Of a DNA stretch of 19,831 nt, positions 7,981 through 16,126 are shown piece after piece. Under the pieces are notes generated by a model that saw only the letters and a list, made by a program, of their open reading frames with translations, was not told the origin of the DNA and did no database searches. The position numbers were made by a program, and so were the translations under genes. This DNA is from Nitrospira sp. (lineage in GTDB: Bacteria; Nitrospirota; Nitrospiria; Nitrospirales; Nitrospiraceae): positions 1-19,831 of the forward strand of contig JACOEF010000407.1 of NCBI GenBank assembly GCA_024998705.1. The letters run 5' to 3'. Position 1 is the stretch's first letter; each line of letters starts with the position of its first letter.

Positions 7981-9381
7981 TCAGTAGGCATGCCGGTGGA
8001 TAAATCCTCGCCACAACGTGAGCAGCATAATCTTACAATCGAACCAAATCGACCAATGCTCGATGTAGTACAAATCGTGTTCAATCCGTTTCTCCAGCGA
8101 CGTGTTGCCACGCCAGCCGTTGATTTGCGCCCACCCGGTAATTCCGGCTTTCATCTTATGCCGCAGCATATACTGCGGCAACGTCTCACGAAACCGCGCA
8201 ATGAACTCAGGCCGCTCCGGCCTGGGACCGACGATGCTCATTTCCCCGCGCAAGACGTTCCAGAATTGCGGCAATTCGTCCAGACTCGTTCGCCGCAGGA
8301 ACGCGCCGATCGGTGTCCGGCGATCGTCGTTGGGTTGCGTCCAGACCGGACCGGTTTCCAACTCTGCATCCGGTTTCATGGAGCGGAACTTCAACATTTC
8401 GAAGGCCTGCCCGTCCAACCCCATGCGAAGCTGCCGGAAGAAGATCGGACCAGGAGAGGTGAGTTTCACCAGAACCGCCGCCGCGCAGAACACCGGCGCA
8501 AACAAGATCAGGGCGGCCGAGGCACCGACCACATCCAACATCCGTTTGACCACCAGGTTCCATCCGTGCAGCGGCGACCCTTGTAACGTGATGAGCGGGA
8601 GCCCTTCGAACATCTCGGCTTCCGCCCGCAGACTTACAAATTCATACATGGCGGGTAAGACTTTCACCTCCACCATGGTGGTGGCCAGGAACGCGAACAT
8701 TTTCTCAGCCCACCGCTCATCCTCCGGCGGCAGACAGACAAACACGATATCGACGCCGGACTGGACACGCGCCTGAAGATCATCGTACTGCCCGACCACC
8801 GGCACCCCATCGATCCGCTCACCGATCTTCCGGGCATCGGCGCTTAAAAACCCATTGACCTTCACCCCCAGCTCCGGATGCTGAGCGAGCGCATCCACCA
8901 CGCGGCGCCCCAAGCGGCTGGTGCCGATCACCAGCGCATGACGCTGGTTGTAGCCCTGCCGACGGAGGAATCGCAGCACTTCCCTGAACAAGACCCTCGA
9001 AAATCCCAGCACGACGAGATTCAAGAGCCAGAAAAAGAGCAACACGAGCCGGGAGTATTCATACTGCCGCAAGAAAAACGTGAGCGCCACAAGGATCAGC
9101 ACCGACAGCGTATTCGCCTTCGCCACATCGAGAAACTCCGATAACCGCGTCCCCATCCGCCGCGGCCGATAGAGGTCGAAGGCCTGGAACGACATGCCCC
9201 ATACGGCGATGATCGGCACCAGCAACAGCAGATAGATCCGGAGAGGAGGAATACCCTTGGTGACAGGCTCCACAATCTCGGAGAAACGCAGGTAGTAGGC
9301 ACCGACCCAGCAGGCGCAGATCAGCCCGAGGTCGATACAGACCAACAGACTTTTGAGAAATTGGGAGTGGCGTTTGAGCAT
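7981..9381 (-). CDS. Undecaprenyl-phosphate sugar-1-phosphate transferase (WcaJ/WbaP-like, polyprenyl glycosylphosphotransferase)
   Basis: This 466-residue inner-membrane enzyme would move a sugar-1-phosphate from a nucleotide sugar onto undecaprenyl phosphate, the first step of an exopolysaccharide or O-antigen repeat unit. Hydrophobic segments lie at about 11-30, 48-65, 92-104 and 111-130. A Rossmann-like CoA-binding-type domain follows (VIGTSRLGRR, 151-160). The catalytic bacterial sugar transferase domain runs from about 279 to the end, with a membrane insert at 284-305, KFRSM at 331-335, the Asp-Glu dyad 368-369 in SLDELPQ, GPRPE at 385-389 and GWRGNT at 422-427. GWRGNT is common in enzymes that transfer glucose-1-phosphate, but the sugar is not fixed by sequence. 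It starts 7 bases after the upstream GT4 stop, so the two are coupled. Confidence 0.94.
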   Translation of the reverse strand: MLKRHSQFLKSLLVCIDLGLICACWVGAYYLRFSEIVEPVTKGIPPLRIYLLLLVPIIAVWGMSFQAFDLYRPRRMGTRLSEFLDVAKANTLSVLILVALTFFLRQYEYSRLVLLFFWLLNLVVLGFSRVLFREVLRFLRRQGYNQRHALVIGTSRLGRRVVDALAQHPELGVKVNGFLSADARKIGERIDGVPVVGQYDDLQARVQSGVDIVFVCLPPEDERWAEKMFAFLATTMVEVKVLPAMYEFVSLRAEAEMFEGLPLITLQGSPLHGWNLVVKRMLDVVGASAALILFAPVFCAAAVLVKLTSPGPIFFRQLRMGLDGQAFEMLKFRSMKPDAELETGPVWTQPNDDRRTPIGAFLRRTSLDELPQFWNVLRGEMSIVGPRPERPEFIARFRETLPQYMLRHKMKAGITGWAQINGWRGNTSLEKRIEHDLYYIEHWSIWFDCKIMLLTLWRGFIHRHAY

Positions 9382-9388
9382 GCTCCCC

Positions 9389-10567
9389 CTATGAAGCCGT
9401 ACCGGTGAGCGCCCTCATCGCGAAGGCTTTTATGCGCTCCTTGAACAGCCGGCGGTCGAAGACGGCCACGTGCGTGCGAATCGACTGCGGATCGAACTCG
9501 GCGCGGTGATGTTCAAACGCCTCCAGTGCCTCTACGAGCGACGCGGTGGTCTGCTCGAAAAAAAACACGCCGGTCGCGACATGGCCGGGAGGGTTCGTAT
9601 CCGCATGAGCGACTCGCGACGATCCCCCCTCCTCCCCTGACACCCCTGCGGCCAGGGGAGATACCGTCTCCAGGGCGCCGCCTCGGCCGAACGCAATCAC
9701 CGGTTTTCCGCAGGCCATGGCCTCGAGCGGGACAATACCAAAATCTTCCTCTCCGGGAAAGATGAGAGCTTGGCACCGTGCATAGTGATCCCGCACCACA
9801 TCATCCGGTTGCCACCCAAGACACTCGATCGTCGGACCGGCTAACGTTCGCAACCTCGACTCTTCTTGCCCCTTGCCGATGATCTTCAATCGCCGCTTCA
9901 TAAGATTACACGCCTGAATGGCGAGATCAACCCGTTTATACGGAGCAAATGCCGTGACCATGAGATAGAAGTCTTCGGATTGTTGCGCGGCTTCAAATGC
10001 GTGCCAATCCACCGGCGGATGCACGACGGCCGCCGGCCGTCCATAGTACCGCTGCACCTTGGCGGCGATGTTATGGGAGTTGGCCACGAACTCATCCACT
10101 CGCGCGGCGGATGCCACATCCCAGGCCTGCAACCGCTCGCGGAACACCCCCATCCCCAGTCGTGCCACGAGTCCCGATCGCCCGCCGCCGGCATAATTGT
10201 CGAACTGATCCCACACATACCGCATGGGCGCATGGATATAGCAGAGATGTTTCGCACCCGCCGGCGGTCGGATGCCCTTGGCCGCGCAATGGCTCGAACT
10301 CAGGATCAGATCGTAGGACTCCAGCTGCAACCGCTCAATGGCCAACGGAAACAACGGAAGATAGTACCGGTAGTATCGCGCCGCCAGCGGCATCGACTGA
10401 ATGAAACTGGTCGTGATTCGATGGCGCTCGATGATGGGAGACACGCTGCCTTGAAGGTGCAATAGCGTATAGAGATCGGCCTCCGGAAACAGCTCGCAGA
10501 ACGCCTCCAGGCAGCGCTCGCCGCCCCGCATCCCGGTCAGCCAGTCGTGAACAATGGCAACTTTCAT
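9389..10567 (-). CDS. GT4 glycosyltransferase (WbaZ-like, possible mannosyltransferase)
   Basis: This is a 392-residue GT-B fold retaining glycosyltransferase. The N-terminal domain opens with MKVAIVHDWLTGMRGGE, a glycine-rich acceptor loop seen in WbaZ-like enzymes, and contains YIHAPMRYVWD near 110-120. The C-terminal GT4 domain has APYKRVD (208-213) and the E-x7-E motif Glu274 to Glu282 followed by AMACGKPVIA. Its position between the initiating transferase and the GDP-mannose genes suggests that it adds mannose early in repeat-unit assembly; this is inference. After GGALETV the protein carries about 25 Gly/Ser/Ala-rich residues before the usual TGVFF segment, which looks like an insertion. 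ATG 10567 has only a weak GGA ribosome site. Its stop is TAG. The upstream 277 bases hold no gene, so a promoter for this downstream group may lie there. Confidence 0.92.
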   Translation of the reverse strand: MKVAIVHDWLTGMRGGERCLEAFCELFPEADLYTLLHLQGSVSPIIERHRITTSFIQSMPLAARYYRYYLPLFPLAIERLQLESYDLILSSSHCAAKGIRPPAGAKHLCYIHAPMRYVWDQFDNYAGGGRSGLVARLGMGVFRERLQAWDVASAARVDEFVANSHNIAAKVQRYYGRPAAVVHPPVDWHAFEAAQQSEDFYLMVTAFAPYKRVDLAIQACNLMKRRLKIIGKGQEESRLRTLAGPTIECLGWQPDDVVRDHYARCQALIFPGEEDFGIVPLEAMACGKPVIAFGRGGALETVSPLAAGVSGEEGGSSRVAHADTNPPGHVATGVFFFEQTTASLVEALEAFEHHRAEFDPQSIRTHVAVFDRRLFKERIKAFAMRALTGTAS

Positions 10568-10844
10568 GGCGATTCCAATTCAACGAATAGCTGTTGATCT
10601 CCAGCCACATCACGATCAACTAGGCCAGTAGAGGAACAGCCGTTCGCCCAGCCTTGAGAAAAGAGCACGTGGTGGCGAGGAGCCTATGGGATCTCAGATC
10701 CTGAGGGGCCATAGACCTAGCCGTGTAGACCACTAGAAGATTTGTCCGTCAGCTCAGGGAGTCTCTCGATACGTTCATCCCCTGAATAGTAACTCGGTGT
10801 TCCCCTAAAAGAAATGAACGATGATGCGCCCCTCATGATGCTCG
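10568..10844. other. 277-base intergenic region, no gene seen
   Basis: I find no convincing reading frame here. It holds the dyad element described separately. I looked for sigma-54 (TGGC-N-TTGC) and sigma-70 boxes on the minus strand and for a JUMPstart/ops element, and found none that I would defend. It marks the change from the lower-GC glycosyltransferase block to the higher-GC sugar-nucleotide block and is the natural place for a promoter. Confidence 0.6.
10684..10714. repeat. Nested dyad-symmetry element in the intergenic region
   Basis: The outer arms CTATGG (10684-10689) and CCATAG (10709-10714) pair perfectly. Inside, CTCAG (10693-10697) and CTGAG (10701-10705) pair perfectly around ATC. 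Two three-base bulges face each other. There is no T run on either side, so it does not look like an intrinsic terminator. It could be an operator, a leader-RNA hairpin or a processing site. Confidence 0.6.
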
Positions 10845-11927
10845 TTACACACCTGGGGTGATGTGTGCAATTCTTTCGTACACCTCCTCCACCTTCGTCA
10901 GCATCCTCTCTTCTGAAAATTTCTCACCGATACGGGTGCGTGCCTCTTTTACAAGAGTCGCTCGCAAGCCGTCGTTCTCAGAGAGAAGTTTCACGGCGCG
11001 TGCGATGGCTGTTGATGTGCGACTGGACACAAGGACGCCGCTCCGACCATCCTCGATAACTTCACTCATCCCGCCAACATTCGTCGCCACGACTGGAATC
11101 CCCATCCTCATCGCCTCAAGCGCAATCAAGGGTAAGCCTTCCCAACGCGACGTCATAACCAGAATCTGAAACCTTTCCATCGCATGCATGGTTTCTTCGT
11201 GAGAAAGACCTCCCAACAGCGTCACACGATCTTGTAACAACCTGCACTCAATTTCTGCCCGGATCGCCCGTTCTAGAGACCCTGTGCCGACAATCACACC
11301 TCGATAACCGGAGAGTTCTTCAAGACTCTGCAGAAATAAGAGAGGGTCCTTTTGCGGCTCAAGCCGACCCACAAAACCTATGAGATGTTGCTGGCCCTCC
11401 TCCCTAACCCCCACTGATGGGGAAGCAATGCCATTGTGAATAACAGAGTTCGAGGTTTTACCGGAGAGCAGACACTCGGCTGCCGCAAGCTTTTGATCGA
11501 ACTGGGAGACAAAAATCACGTGGTGTGCACGGCTCAATGCAAATCCCTCTGCGCACCGAGCCAACCAACGAGCCGGAAATGGTTTGTGAGAAAAATGAAA
11601 CCCGTGAACAGTATAGGCAGAGGGCACGGCGCTCCGCGCGAGTGCCAAAAAGAATGCCGCACGACCACCATGCACATGCACGACATGCGGACATACCGAC
11701 GTGATAATTTTGTGGAGGCCGACGGACACGCGCAGATCCAATCGACCTGCAAAAAAATCGAGACCGTAACATGGAATGCCGATCTCTCGTGCTTTCTTGA
11801 AAAGATACGAGTCGCGTTGGGTTACGAGATGGAGCGACATCTTATCTCGAAGCCCCTGCAAAATCTGTAGTACGTGGATGGTCCCTCCCCCGACGTCTCC
11901 GGACGCAATGATTTCTAATACCTTCAT
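10845..11927 (-). CDS. GT4 glycosyltransferase
   Basis: This 360-residue GT-B enzyme begins MKVLEIIASGDVGGGTIHVLQ, the acceptor-side glycine loop typical of WcaL/PelF-like GT4 proteins. HVHGGRA lies at 84-90 and YTVHGFHF at 105-112. The donor half has FVGRLEPQKDP (185-195), whose Arg188 and Lys193 normally contact the nucleotide-sugar phosphates. Glu263 to Glu271 in SRWEGLPLIALEAM is the E-x7-E motif. It would transfer a sugar from a nucleotide donor to a lipid-linked glycan on the cytoplasmic face; donor and acceptor cannot be read from the sequence. It starts 26 bases after the upstream GT2 stop and is the last gene before the 277-base gap. No ribosome site is evident before ATG 11927. Confidence 0.92.
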   Translation of the reverse strand: MKVLEIIASGDVGGGTIHVLQILQGLRDKMSLHLVTQRDSYLFKKAREIGIPCYGLDFFAGRLDLRVSVGLHKIITSVCPHVVHVHGGRAAFFLALARSAVPSAYTVHGFHFSHKPFPARWLARCAEGFALSRAHHVIFVSQFDQKLAAAECLLSGKTSNSVIHNGIASPSVGVREEGQQHLIGFVGRLEPQKDPLLFLQSLEELSGYRGVIVGTGSLERAIRAEIECRLLQDRVTLLGGLSHEETMHAMERFQILVMTSRWEGLPLIALEAMRMGIPVVATNVGGMSEVIEDGRSGVLVSSRTSTAIARAVKLLSENDGLRATLVKEARTRIGEKFSEERMLTKVEEVYERIAHITPGV

Positions 11928-11953
11928 TTCAGTCGCAGACGGTTACCCAAGGA

Positions 11954-12796
11954 TCACCGCGACAAGAGTCCGCTACATCGGCCCTGGAATGCCGCCCATC
12001 GATACCGTGCTCGCATCCACTGGCCCATGGCGAGACTGACACACATACCGCCGAGCGGGCGAAGCAGATAATACCCGATCGTCCTAGCGGGAAACTGCTG
12101 TTTCCTCCACACACGTCCTATTCCCGCGCCATACGAGTATGCACGCCTCACCTCGTCCGCTCGAGCAGTGATCGACAGATCGGGGTGAAAGACGCAGATT
12201 TCCGGGTCGTAAAACACTATATGCCCGGCCTTGATGGCTCTTGCAGGATAGTCGATATCTTCGGCTCCCCCCCAGGGAGTACCCGCACCGGGCCCTAGCT
12301 CTTCATCGAAACTCCCAATCGCGTCAACAGTTTCCTTTCTGAAAAATATAGTCGCCGCGCATGCACGCCGCCAAATATTCGACAGTGTAATGCGCCCAGA
12401 CTCCCTATCAAACCGTGCATCGCCACTCGTCGCGTTCGTTTCGTTCACAATACGCCCCGTCACACCATCCCAATTGGCGTGCAGTCCGAATAATGCGACG
12501 ATGGATTCCAAGAGTAGAGGAGAGTACCAACAATCGTCATCAGGAAACCCTACGATGTCTCCGGATGCTTTCCCGATTCCCACATTGCGAGCTCGAGAGA
12601 CGCCACGTGGGGATGCCAAGTGGTGAATGGCTAGGTGGGCCACCAATGGAGCAATCACATCTCTTAGCCGACCATCAGTATTCTGATCAACGACGATCAA
12701 CTCAAAGTCCCTATACGTCTGAGCCTCTAACGACGTCAGCAATCTGCGCAACTCGGAGGTGCGCCCAACAGTGGCTACAATCAAGGAGATTTTCAT
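11954..12796 (-). CDS. GT2 family glycosyltransferase
   Basis: This 280-residue GT-A enzyme starts MKISLIVATVGR, the usual first beta strand. VVDQNTDG (35-42) binds the nucleotide, the acidic cluster Asp86-Asp87-Asp88 in FPDDDCWY takes the DXD metal role, and GGAEDIDYPARAI (176-188) supplies the likely catalytic acid (Glu179/Asp180). The C-terminal 70 residues are basic and moderately hydrophobic, suggesting membrane association. The open frame extends to 12976, but that stretch overlaps the upstream gene and lacks family features, so ATG 12796 is chosen, 14 bases after the upstream stop. No strong ribosome site is visible, so translational coupling is likely. Donor and acceptor are unknown. 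Confidence 0.91.
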   Translation of the reverse strand: MKISLIVATVGRTSELRRLLTSLEAQTYRDFELIVVDQNTDGRLRDVIAPLVAHLAIHHLASPRGVSRARNVGIGKASGDIVGFPDDDCWYSPLLLESIVALFGLHANWDGVTGRIVNETNATSGDARFDRESGRITLSNIWRRACAATIFFRKETVDAIGSFDEELGPGAGTPWGGAEDIDYPARAIKAGHIVFYDPEICVFHPDLSITARADEVRRAYSYGAGIGRVWRKQQFPARTIGYYLLRPLGGMCVSLAMGQWMRARYRWAAFQGRCSGLLSR

Positions 12797-12810
12797 GACA
12801 ATTTCTGGGG

Positions 12811-13728
12811 TTAGTGACTTTTGCCGGTCGTGATTCTTCGGAGCAGTACAGCCATAAACGTCACTGGCCAGAAGGGCTGATACGCTCGCCCACGTTCTGC
12901 GTAGCGCAAGGCTAGAGCGTAGCTCCTTGTGCGCAGTGCTCGTAACGCTGCTTCTGCTGCCGTCCTTGCATGCCACATCCGACAGAACGGCGTTTCCCGA
13001 TGTTGCTCGCTGCTCATGGATATCTGCGCTTCAGCGATCTCCAAGAATTCGTCAAGCATCCTCAGGCGATGAGGACTATTATGGCTAAAGGTCAACGACC
13101 CCGAGTGGGCCCGATAGTGATACAACACCATCGGTATCCCGACACTCTCAATTCCTGCTAAGGCTGCACGAATGACAAACTCTCGATCAGCAGCTATACG
13201 AAAGCGCGTCTCATACAGCCCGATTCTTTCATAGACTCTTCTCCTCATAAATCGTGCATTCGTCATACACGGCCCAATGGTCGCATTCTCCAGTGACAGC
13301 TCCAGATCCTTGGGAGTTAGATATTGAGCCATGACACGCCGCTCTCTCCGTTCGCTATGCTCAAATACTTCCACGCCTCCACAAACTGCATCGGCAGCAG
13401 GCATCGCCATGAACTTTTCAGCTACCTGCCCAAACATCAACTTTCCATACAAGTCATCACAATTGAGATGCCCGATGATATCCCCACCGCTTAACCGTAC
13501 ACCCTTATTGAGGGCGTCGTAGAGGCCTCGATCAGGCTCACTGATTACGCGTAGATGTGGATACTTACTGATAACATCAAGCGTCCCGTCAGTCGAACCA
13601 CCATCGACGATAATATGTTCAATCCGAGGATAATCCTGATCAAGGACGCTCTGAATGGCTTCCTCGATGAACCGACTTCCATTGAGACATGGCGTGACGA
13701 TCGAAATGAGGGGACGCTGAGAGATCAT
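12811..13728 (-). CDS. GT2 family glycosyltransferase
   Basis: This 305-residue enzyme begins MISQRPLISIVTPCLNG. VDGGSTDGT (41-49), EPDRGLYDALNKG (64-76) and the metal motif NCDD (89-92) are the standard order of a WcaA-like GT2 domain. A later AADREFVIRA region would hold the catalytic base. The C-terminal third, rich in Arg and Ala, resembles the helical tail of such enzymes. ATG 13728 is preferred; the frame extends to a TTG at 13740. The upstream gap of about 200 bases to the GT8-like gene is unusually long for this cluster. Its own stop (TAA) lies 14 bases before the next GT2 start, so the two GT2 genes are one unit. Confidence 0.91.
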   Translation of the reverse strand: MISQRPLISIVTPCLNGSRFIEEAIQSVLDQDYPRIEHIIVDGGSTDGTLDVISKYPHLRVISEPDRGLYDALNKGVRLSGGDIIGHLNCDDLYGKLMFGQVAEKFMAMPAADAVCGGVEVFEHSERRERRVMAQYLTPKDLELSLENATIGPCMTNARFMRRRVYERIGLYETRFRIAADREFVIRAALAGIESVGIPMVLYHYRAHSGSLTFSHNSPHRLRMLDEFLEIAEAQISMSSEQHRETPFCRMWHARTAAEAALRALRTRSYALALRYAERGRAYQPFWPVTFMAVLLRRITTGKSH

Positions 13729-13749
13729 TTCGTATACCAACCGTGAGAA

Positions 13750-13956
13750 CTATTCGTTATGAGACTCCTCCGGAAAACTCGACCCGTAAGGTAAAATCGC
13801 CGGCACCAAGACATTCAAATACTCCTTAGTGTAACCACCCGACTCACCCAGAGTACTGAGGCCCAAGGACAACTCATTCCCTTTCAAGGAAAGACGAAAA
13901 AAATACTTCAACAGTACAGCGATGATCAATTTACACTGTCGACAGCAGCCACAGCC
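13750..13956 (-). other. In-frame, protein-like extension after the GT8-like gene
   Basis: After the TAG that ends the GT8-like gene, the same frame stays open for 68 further codons to TAG 13752-13750. The translation is not low-complexity and reads like protein, for example AVLLKYFFRLSLKGNELSLG and later YLNVLVPAILPYGSSFPEE. There is no ATG; TTG codons at 13929 and 13911 are possible starts without a clear ribosome site. It could be a small gene, a former C-terminal part of the GT8-like protein cut off by a nonsense codon, or chance. I do not recognise the sequence. Confidence 0.25.
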
Positions 13957-14973
13957 CTAGAGCACTCGTCCGTTCACCTGGATAAGATACTGCCCCATAA
14001 TAGTCTCACGGGACATCTTCAACCACCGCCGCAGGCCACTTAGATATCGCATCACACCAGTTCGTTGGCTGCCACCACGCTCCAGTATAACCACCGAAGC
14101 AGCGCAGTCATGTAGTGCCTGCAACTCAGCTTCGATCGCCGTTAATTCGCGAATGTACGGCGCAAAAATACCACGGCGTATAGCTGTCGAGGGTTTGACC
14201 TGATAGTCGAGCAAGTTAGGTTCGTAGAGCCACGACCAAATCCGTTTGAACCCGTGAAAGTGAAAACAAACGAGCGGCTTGTCGTCAATCTGAACTCCGG
14301 CACGCGACTGAGACACCATGACTCCGCCGAGGTTCCAGGGAGCCGCATTCAGACCGGGATGGTTAAGTACCACCGTGCCGGGGAAACGGCTCGGCCACTC
14401 GTCCAGATATTTCTGATCTGCAAACCGACCGTCATCGTATCGATCGTAACACCAGTCGAGACATTGCTGCCGCCACCATGCCAAGCAATCCAAGCCGGCT
14501 CGATCGTTTCGGAACATGAGCCATCCAACGTTGTAGCGTCCATACTCTTCCAGATGAAGTAACGGCACAGGAAACCTATGGCCAGTGATTCCGATAGAGT
14601 GCGTGCTGAACTCTCTAAATATCGGTTCAACGTCTGAAAAGAGGTACATGTCCGCATCAAGATACGTAATAATATCAATCTCTGTATCGCACCGGAGAAT
14701 GTACAAAGGAAGGGAAGGAGAACATGTGAAGTAGTACTCGATCCTCGATCGCGACCCTTTTGTAGCCAGCAATTCTGGATCTGCCTGTTCAAGTTCTTCT
14801 ATCGAAATTAATCGAACCTGTGGGAGGCGAAGTCGAACCAGCAGGTCATAGCATCCAGCATCCATGCAGAGAATCCAGAGCTGAAACGAAGAACAGGTCC
14901 GCGCAAGTGAGCGGTATAGTGCCACGCCTCGAGGCAGATAATTCCGGTCAAAATACGTGCAGAAATGACGCAT
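13957..14973 (-). CDS. GT8-like (DXD) glycosyltransferase
   Basis: This 338-residue protein has GT-A features of the GT8 type: an opening beta strand MRHFCTYFDRNYLPRGVALY, a ValAlaLeuTyr-RSL helix typical of GT8 enzymes, and the metal-binding Asp106-Ala-Asp108 in ITYLDADMYLF. NVGWLMFRND and DQKYLDEWPSRF follow, and a late HFHGFKR segment supplies a conserved histidine. Such enzymes transfer sugars with retention. Donor and acceptor are unknown. ATG 14973 overlaps the aminotransferase stop by one base (TGATG), the coupling seen across this operon; a GTG at 14976 is the alternative. The gene ends in TAG, after which the frame stays open for 68 codons. Confidence 0.82.
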   Translation of the reverse strand: MRHFCTYFDRNYLPRGVALYRSLARTCSSFQLWILCMDAGCYDLLVRLRLPQVRLISIEELEQADPELLATKGSRSRIEYYFTCSPSLPLYILRCDTEIDIITYLDADMYLFSDVEPIFREFSTHSIGITGHRFPVPLLHLEEYGRYNVGWLMFRNDRAGLDCLAWWRQQCLDWCYDRYDDGRFADQKYLDEWPSRFPGTVVLNHPGLNAAPWNLGGVMVSQSRAGVQIDDKPLVCFHFHGFKRIWSWLYEPNLLDYQVKPSTAIRRGIFAPYIRELTAIEAELQALHDCAASVVILERGGSQRTGVMRYLSGLRRWLKMSRETIMGQYLIQVNGRVL

Positions 14974-16115
14974 CACCTAGGCCGATGGTTTTCCTTGAGC
15001 CACGACAGAATCAAATCACCGACCCGACGAACCTGATCAGAGGTCAGGTGTGGATGCATGGGAAGGCTTAGGATTTCTTGGCAGATCCGCTCGGTTGCCG
15101 CAAGTCCGCTCTGTGTCAACACGCGATCGCGGTAAGCCGGTTGTTGATGAATCGGTACAGGATAGTGAATGAGCGTTCCTACAGAATGCGCCCCCAAGAA
15201 CTGTTTCAATTCATCACGTCGGGGACTACGGATCACATACTGGTGGTACACGTGCGTGAAGCTAGGGCTGCAGTGCGGCAAAACGAGCTGGCGCACCGAC
15301 AACATTGAATCGTACTGCCGGGCCACCTCCTGCCGTTTCGCATTGTCCTCGTCGAGAAACTGGAGTTTCACACGCAGGATGGTAGCCTGTAGCTCGTCGA
15401 GTCTGGAGTTAGCTCCGGGGACTTCACTGATATAGCGTTCCCGCCAACCATATTCACGAAACAATGTGGCACGTTCAGCCAGTTCCGGATCGTTCGTCAC
15501 TACGGCACCACCATCCCCTAGTGCCCCCAGATTCTTGGTTGGATAAAAGCTGAATGCGGCCAGATGGCCCCACGTACCTGTCTTTCGCCCATCTATCGAA
15601 GCTCCGTGGGATTGCACACAATCCTCGATCACCTTCAAATTGAATCGCTCCGCAACGCTCATGATCGTGGGCATATCCGCGGGATGACCGTAGAGATGGA
15701 CTGGGATCAGCGCTTTGATGCGCAACGATGGGTTGGCCTGTATCGCCGCCTCAAGCCGATTTGGATCGAGGGTGTAGCTCAGGGGGGCGACATCGACAAG
15801 GAGGGGAATCGCACCGGCCAACTCGATTGCGGCAACCGTAGCCACAGCAGTATGAGACACCGTGATGACGGCGTCACCTGGGCCGATGCCACAAGCACGC
15901 AGAGCCACATGCAACGCCTCTGTGCCGCTTCCTACACCGATGGCGAAACGAGCGCCCAAAAAGGAGGCAAACTCCTGCTCGAATGCAATGACCTCTGGCC
16001 CCAGGATATACCGGCCACCGGAGAGGACCCGCTGGATCGCCTGATCAATCTCTGGTCGCCGAGCAAGGTAATCCGCCAGCGGGTTGGCGGCAGGAATAGC
16101 AGAGGAATCCGACAC
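14973..16115 (-). CDS. DegT/DnrJ/EryC1/StrS-family PLP-dependent sugar aminotransferase
   Basis: This 380-residue enzyme would add an amino group to a nucleotide-linked keto sugar in the cytoplasm. SGTEAL at 63-68 binds the PLP phosphate. Asp165 and Gln168 in EDCVQSHG hold the ring. Lys194 in FYPTKNLGALGDGG is the Schiff-base lysine. The C-terminal HQYVIR and PVPIHQQPAY segments match the sugar aminotransferase group, including FdtB/QdtB-like enzymes acting at C3; the exact position is a guess. GTG 16115 is chosen because AAGGA lies 5 bases upstream; the longer TTG 16130 would overlap the epimerase stop by 4 bases. It is next to the SDR gene, so the pair may make one amino sugar, but no 4,6-dehydratase or nucleotidyltransferase for that sugar is in the window. 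Confidence 0.94.
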   Translation of the reverse strand: MSDSSAIPAANPLADYLARRPEIDQAIQRVLSGGRYILGPEVIAFEQEFASFLGARFAIGVGSGTEALHVALRACGIGPGDAVITVSHTAVATVAAIELAGAIPLLVDVAPLSYTLDPNRLEAAIQANPSLRIKALIPVHLYGHPADMPTIMSVAERFNLKVIEDCVQSHGASIDGRKTGTWGHLAAFSFYPTKNLGALGDGGAVVTNDPELAERATLFREYGWRERYISEVPGANSRLDELQATILRVKLQFLDEDNAKRQEVARQYDSMLSVRQLVLPHCSPSFTHVYHQYVIRSPRRDELKQFLGAHSVGTLIHYPVPIHQQPAYRDRVLTQSGLAATERICQEILSLPMHPHLTSDQVRRVGDLILSWLKENHRPR

Positions 16116-16120
16116 AGTGG

Positions 16121-16125
16121 TCCTT
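16121..16125 (-). promoter_or_regulatory. Ribosome binding site for the aminotransferase
   Basis: AAGGA on the minus strand lies 5 bases before GTG 16115. It favours that start over TTG 16130, which lies upstream of it. Confidence 0.6.
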
Positions 16126-16126
16126 G

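Noticed and set aside
2420..9302. Other plus-strand and alternative-frame open frames across the fbp to glycosyltransferase region
   Set aside because: Each overlaps a strongly supported minus-strand gene and shows no recognisable motif.
10568..10844. JUMPstart/ops element or sigma-54 promoter before the glycan genes
   Set aside because: No GGCGGTAGC-like or TGGC-N-TTGC pattern with correct spacing was found on the minus strand.
13871..13896. Short inverted repeat CTTTC-AAG-GAAAG as a terminator after the GT8-like gene
   Set aside because: Only 5 pairs with no T run downstream on the minus strand; the T run lies on the wrong side.
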